NCBI GenBank assembly: GCA_020052115.1
Contig: JAGVPR010000124.1
Span: forward strand, 1-9,347
DNA: 9,347 bases
Direction: 5' to 3'
Source of the DNA: Candidatus Eiseniibacteriota bacterium
GTDB lineage: Bacteria; Eisenbacteria; RBG-16-71-46; JAGVPR01
This document shows positions 6,121 to 9,347 of the stretch, in pieces. Both the position numbers and the translations under genes were made by a program. The notes below the pieces were generated by a model. The model searched no databases, was not told the origin of the DNA, and saw only the letters and a program-made list of their open reading frames with translations. The first letter of the stretch is position 1, and every line of letters begins with the position of its first letter.

Positions 6121-8832
6121 ATGCGCCGCATCACGCTCTTCGTTCTCGCCCTCATGTGTCTCGGCGCCGCCTGCGTCCGCATGGCCGCCGCCGAGCCCTA
6201 CCAGAAGATCCAGATTCTGCTCCCGGAGGGCACGAAGCTGCAGGACGCTCTTGCGGTGGACCTCGATCTCGAGCTGATGGGCCGCGGAGACGGTGATGCG
6301 GTGCTCTTGTCTCGGCCTTCCATCACCCAGAAGCTGAACGATCTCGGATGGAAGACCACGATCCTCGTGCCGGACCTCGAGCGCTTCTACGCCGAGCGGC
6401 AGAAGGACGCCGTGGACTACGGCGTCTGGCACACCTACGTAGAGACCGTGGCGGAGATGAATCTCCTCCACTCGCAGTACCCGAACATCACGACCGCGCC
6501 GTTCTCGATCGGGACGACGCTCGAAGGCCGGACGATCTGGGCGATGAAGATCTCCGACAACCCGGGCGTCCAGGAGGCCGAGCCCGAGGTGCTGTACGAC
6601 GCGATGCACCACGCGCGCGAGATCATGACGGTCGAGGTGCTTCTCTACTTCGCTCGCTACCTCTGCGAGAACTATGCGACCGATCCGACCGCCGGCTTCC
6701 TCGTGGACAACCGCCAGATCTACTTCGTTCCGCTGGTCAACGTGGACGGCTTCGTCTACAACGAGACCACGAATCCCAACGGCGGCGGCTTGTGGCGGAA
6801 GAACCGCCGCAACAACGGATCCTGCTTCGGCGTGGATCCCAACCGCAACTACCCGTTCCAATGGGTAGGGAGCGGCTCGTCCACCGACCCGTGCAGCGAC
6901 GTCTATCGCGGCCCCTCGGCCGGCAGCGAGGCCGAGAACCAGGCGATGATGGGGCTCATCAACGCCCACGATTTCGTCACGCACGACTCCTACCACTCCG
7001 TGGCGGGGATGATCCTCTTCCCGTGGGGCTACACGCTGAACCACACGCCCGACGATGCGATCTTCCGCGCGATCGCCGCCGAGAGGATCCGTGACAACGG
7101 CTACCAAACGGGCCAGGCGCCGGAGATTCTCTACAGCGTCAATGGCGGGTTCTTCGACTGGGCGTACGGTGAGCAGACGACGAAGCCGAAGATCTTCTCG
7201 TTCACGACCGAGGTCGGCGGGTCGGACTTCTGGCCCGATCCGTCCGAGCGCGACGGGCTCATCGCGGAGAACCTGTACTCGGTCATCTACCTCGCGCAGA
7301 TCGCCGGCCCGACGGCGTCGGCGACGAGCCTGGCGGTCTCCGGCGGCGACGGCAACGGCCGGCTCGACCCCGAGGAAACAGCCGACCTTCTCGTGACGAT
7401 CGAGAACGACGGCGTGGTCTCGAGCCTGGAGAATGCCACCGTCCGCCTTCTCTGCGATGATCCGTACATCGTCCTCACGGATGCCTTCTCGACCGCGGGC
7501 ACCGTGGGGCCGAGCGCGAGCTGGACCAACACGGCGGATCCGTTCGGCGTCATCGTCGAGAGAGGGTGTCCGAGCGGACGGCGGGTCACCTTCACGGTCA
7601 TCACCGATGCGGATGGCGGCATCCACACCGAGACGCCGTTCATGATGCAGGTCGGCACGCTCCCCGCGATCCTCGCGAACGATTTCGAGGATGCGGGGGA
7701 GGAGTGGACCCAGGACGCCACGCACACCGCCGTCACCGGCGCCTTCGTGCGCGTGGATCCGGTCGCAACGCCGTATCAGCCGGGCGATGACAGTACGCCG
7801 GCGCCGGGCGTCAGCGCCTGGATCACGGCGCAGAACCCCGCCGGCCTGGAGGGCACGGACGACGTGGACACCGGCATCGCAGCGAGCCATTCACCCGACT
7901 ACGATCTTTCCGGCTACGCGAGCGTGCGGTTCACCGTGAACTACTTCTGCGGGCAGCGTGACAACGGCGATGATCCTGCCGGCGACTTCTTCCGCATTGA
8001 CGTCTCGCCGGATGGCGGCGCGAGCTGGGTCAACCTCATCTACAGCGGCGACTACTCCGTGACGCCCATCTGGCAGGAACTCGCGCTGAACGTGGAGGAC
8101 TACATCGCGCTGGAGCACCAGGTGCGGTTCCGCGTGCAGGCCTCGGACGCCGCCCCCGCGAACGACGTCATCGAGGGAGGCATAGACGACTTCCTCCTCT
8201 CCAACGCCGGAAGCGCGAATCAGGCGCCCTCGGCTCCGGTCGCGTTCTTTCCCGGTAACGGCGCCGAGGTTTCGTCGCCCGTCACCCTCACGGTGACGAA
8301 TGCGACGGATCCCGAAAGCGATCCTCTGACGTACGGCTTCCGCATCTATCGCGACTCCGACCTGACGGATATCGTCGAGGTTTCCGACGGGATCGTCCAG
8401 GGAACGGGAACGACCACGTGGGTCACCGGCCCGCTCGATCTCGGCGTGTATTTCTGGCGCGCCTACGCTGCCGATGCAGAGGGGCGCGGTCTGTTCGGCC
8501 CCGTTACCTCATTCACCGTGACGAGCACGACCGGCGTGGCCGCGCTCGTGCCGCCGGCGGCGGCGAGCCTCCTCGCGGGTCCGAACCCCGCGCCGGGCTC
8601 GATGAGAATCCGCTACTTCGTGCCGGCGGTTTCCACAAGCCGCCTCGGCGTCTACGATCCGCAGGGAAGGCTCGTGCGGCGCTTCACGACCGCGCCGTCG
8701 GCCGCGGGCTGGCACGAGACGCTCTGGGACGGAAGCGACGATTCCGGAAGGCGCGTGGCCAGCGGCGCCTACTGGGTGCGGTTGTGGACTCCCGATGTGA
8801 CGCGCACTGTTCGTGTCGTTCGAGTCAACTAG
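6121..8832 (+). CDS. Secreted multidomain M14 zinc carboxypeptidase with FlgD-like C-terminal domain
   Basis: Predicted 903-residue exported metallopeptidase that removes C-terminal amino acids from peptides. A signal peptide spans 1-24 (cleavage after Ala22-Ala23-Ala24), followed by a propeptide-like region (25-95). The M14 core (about 98-395) keeps the expected residues: zinc ligands H164xxE167 and His292, Arg226 in WRKNRR, Asn241-Arg242 in DPNRN for substrate carboxylate binding, Tyr349 in DWAY, and catalytic Glu364 in FTTE. This most resembles the carboxypeptidase T/A branch. Four accessory segments follow: a CARDB-like beta domain (400-510, with GDGNGRLDPEE), a jelly-roll-like region (about 515-697), an FnIII-like domain (702-800), and a FlgD/T9SS-tail-like Ig domain (about 818-903, with the GRxVASGxY pattern). 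The last is a common C-terminal module in FCB-group secreted proteins and may serve surface attachment or secretion. The gene stands alone between its own promoter and a downstream hairpin. The family call is secure; the accessory domain names are by resemblance. Confidence 0.9.
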   Translation: MRRITLFVLALMCLGAACVRMAAAEPYQKIQILLPEGTKLQDALAVDLDLELMGRGDGDAVLLSRPSITQKLNDLGWKTTILVPDLERFYAERQKDAVDYGVWHTYVETVAEMNLLHSQYPNITTAPFSIGTTLEGRTIWAMKISDNPGVQEAEPEVLYDAMHHAREIMTVEVLLYFARYLCENYATDPTAGFLVDNRQIYFVPLVNVDGFVYNETTNPNGGGLWRKNRRNNGSCFGVDPNRNYPFQWVGSGSSTDPCSDVYRGPSAGSEAENQAMMGLINAHDFVTHDSYHSVAGMILFPWGYTLNHTPDDAIFRAIAAERIRDNGYQTGQAPEILYSVNGGFFDWAYGEQTTKPKIFSFTTEVGGSDFWPDPSERDGLIAENLYSVIYLAQIAGPTASATSLAVSGGDGNGRLDPEETADLLVTIENDGVVSSLENATVRLLCDDPYIVLTDAFSTAGTVGPSASWTNTADPFGVIVERGCPSGRRVTFTVITDADGGIHTETPFMMQVGTLPAILANDFEDAGEEWTQDATHTAVTGAFVRVDPVATPYQPGDDSTPAPGVSAWITAQNPAGLEGTDDVDTGIAASHSPDYDLSGYASVRFTVNYFCGQRDNGDDPAGDFFRIDVSPDGGASWVNLIYSGDYSVTPIWQELALNVEDYIALEHQVRFRVQASDAAPANDVIEGGIDDFLLSNAGSANQAPSAPVAFFPGNGAEVSSPVTLTVTNATDPESDPLTYGFRIYRDSDLTDIVEVSDGIVQGTGTTTWVTGPLDLGVYFWRAYAADAEGRGLFGPVTSFTVTSTTGVAALVPPAAASLLAGPNPAPGSMRIRYFVPAVSTSRLGVYDPQGRLVRRFTTAPSAAGWHETLWDGSDDSGRRVASGAYWVRLWTPDVTRTVRVVRVN

Positions 8833-8846
8833 AGATCAGCATAAGA

Positions 8847-8880
8847 GCGGCGGGGCCGGACCCGGTACCGGCTCCGCCGT
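8847..8880 (+). terminator. GC-rich hairpin between convergent genes
   Basis: Bases 8847-8859 pair with 8868-8880 in a 13-bp stem with an 8-base loop (ACCCGGTA). Two pairs (8847-8880 and 8854-8873) are G-T, which pair as G-U only in plus-strand RNA, so it fits the carboxypeptidase transcript best. The peptidase stop ends 14 nt before it, and the stop codon of the opposing gene begins at the very next base (8881). There is no T-run, so termination may need Rho or rely on the stem alone. Confidence 0.55.
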
Positions 8881-9347
8881 TCACCACTCGAGCTCGTAGA
8901 GGAAATAGTCCTCGTCGCCTACGAGGCTCCCCGTGAAGCGGCGGATCTCCCGGAACCGGTAGCGAGGCGGTGCGCTGTCCACCGGGTAATTCAGGATCAG
9001 CAGGGCCTCTCGCCGCTCCGAGTCGAGGGTCTCGCGCAGCAGATTCGACCACATCCGCTCGCGATCCGGGATCTTCGACCACATGGCCGGCCCCCACACG
9101 ATGAACCCGCCGCGGCGCCCGTCCGCGAGGTAGGCGATCGGTTCGTCGAGGTACGGCTGCAACGAGGACGCCGGCGGCGCGCGGTCGCCGTAGAGCGGCT
9201 GCGCGTCCAACCTCTCCCTCCGGATGAACCCCGCCACGCGAGACGCCTGCGAAAACGGAAATCGAAGATCGAGCCCCCAGGCGACGAGGCCTCCCGCGGC
9301 CTGAGCGATGAAGATCGCCGCGATGCACGCGCGCCGCGTGGCCCGCA
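8881..9347 (-). CDS. C-terminal part of an unrecognised membrane protein, cut by the window edge
   Basis: The frame stays open from the right edge of the window to the TGA at 8881-8883, giving 154 residues of a larger protein. Near the edge there is a membrane segment of about 19 residues (fragment residues 7-25, beginning CIAAIFIAQAAGG). It is followed by a soluble domain with RVAGFIRRERLDAQPLYGD, a PIAYLADGRRGGFIVWGP stretch and a Trp at the very end. Such a soluble tail after a last helix is seen in polytopic GT-C-type glycosyltransferase-like proteins, and the stretch reminds me of uncharacterised members of that sort, but I cannot name a family. A GTG at 9237 could be read as a start for a 118-residue protein. 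I rejected it because no ribosome site precedes it and a convincing membrane helix lies upstream in frame. Confidence 0.65.
   Translation of the reverse strand, partial: RATRRACIAAIFIAQAAGGLVAWGLDLRFPFSQASRVAGFIRRERLDAQPLYGDRAPPASSLQPYLDEPIAYLADGRRGGFIVWGPAMWSKIPDRERMWSNLLRETLDSERREALLILNYPVDSAPPRYRFREIRRFTGSLVGDEDYFLYELEW

Noticed and set aside
6036..6122. Possible 28-residue leader peptide on the minus strand upstream of the ABC operon
   Set aside because: No Shine-Dalgarno, it overlaps the carboxypeptidase start codon, and it would need a promoter inside that gene. It is not supportable without transcript data, though it bears on the attenuation idea.
6049..7890. Minus-strand open frame of 613 codons opposite the carboxypeptidase
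   Set aside because: Antisense shadow rich in Arg, Val and Asp with no recognisable motif; the plus strand encodes all M14 catalytic residues.
8825..9328. Alternative 167-codon minus-strand frame at the right end
   Set aside because: Arg/Gly-rich shadow; the neighbouring frame has a membrane helix and a folded-looking domain and ends exactly at the hairpin.

Overview
The window is strongly GC-rich, densely coding bacterial DNA from a diderm (Gram-negative type) organism. Two features support this: a Spy/CpxP-like envelope lipoprotein, and a large secreted M14 carboxypeptidase ending in a FlgD/T9SS-tail-like Ig domain. That C-terminal module is common in secreted proteins of FCB-group candidate phyla such as Eisenbacteria and relatives. 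The phylum is an inference from protein style only. I see no rRNA, tRNA, CRISPR array, insertion sequence, phage gene or integration scar.

Layout, left to right. Bases 1-195 are non-coding: GC-rich inverted repeats that may close a gene left of the window, an 11-bp tandem direct repeat that looks like a response-regulator operator, and a leader hairpin. A plus-strand lipoprotein gene (196-1089) with five to six LTxxQ-like motifs follows. It converges on, and overlaps by 9 bp, the last gene of a minus-strand three-gene operon. Read in its own direction, that operon encodes two ABC exporter half-transporters (4155-5951, then 2389-4158, joined by an ATGA overlap) and an MFS_3/EntS-like exporter (1081-2385, GTG start 3 bp after the preceding stop). 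A divergent intergenic region (5952-6120) holds two mutually exclusive stem-loops just upstream of the ABC operon and a good sigma70-type promoter for the plus-strand carboxypeptidase gene (6121-8832). That gene ends at a GC-rich hairpin and converges on the 3' part of a minus-strand membrane-protein gene (8881-9347) that runs off the right edge.

How the genes may work together. The two ABC half-transporters should form a heterodimeric exporter: one subunit carries a non-canonical Walker B (Asp in place of the catalytic Glu) and the other a deviating signature motif, as in TM287/288 and BmrCD. The co-transcribed MFS exporter makes the operon an efflux or small-molecule export unit. The neighbouring lipoprotein resembles envelope-stress sensors or chaperones, but nothing in the sequence ties it to the exporter functionally. 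The carboxypeptidase looks like an independent secreted degradative enzyme. I found no clear new biological system. The best leads are regulatory: the operator-like tandem repeat, the alternative stems before the ABC operon, and a strand-specific hairpin buried in an antisense coding tail.
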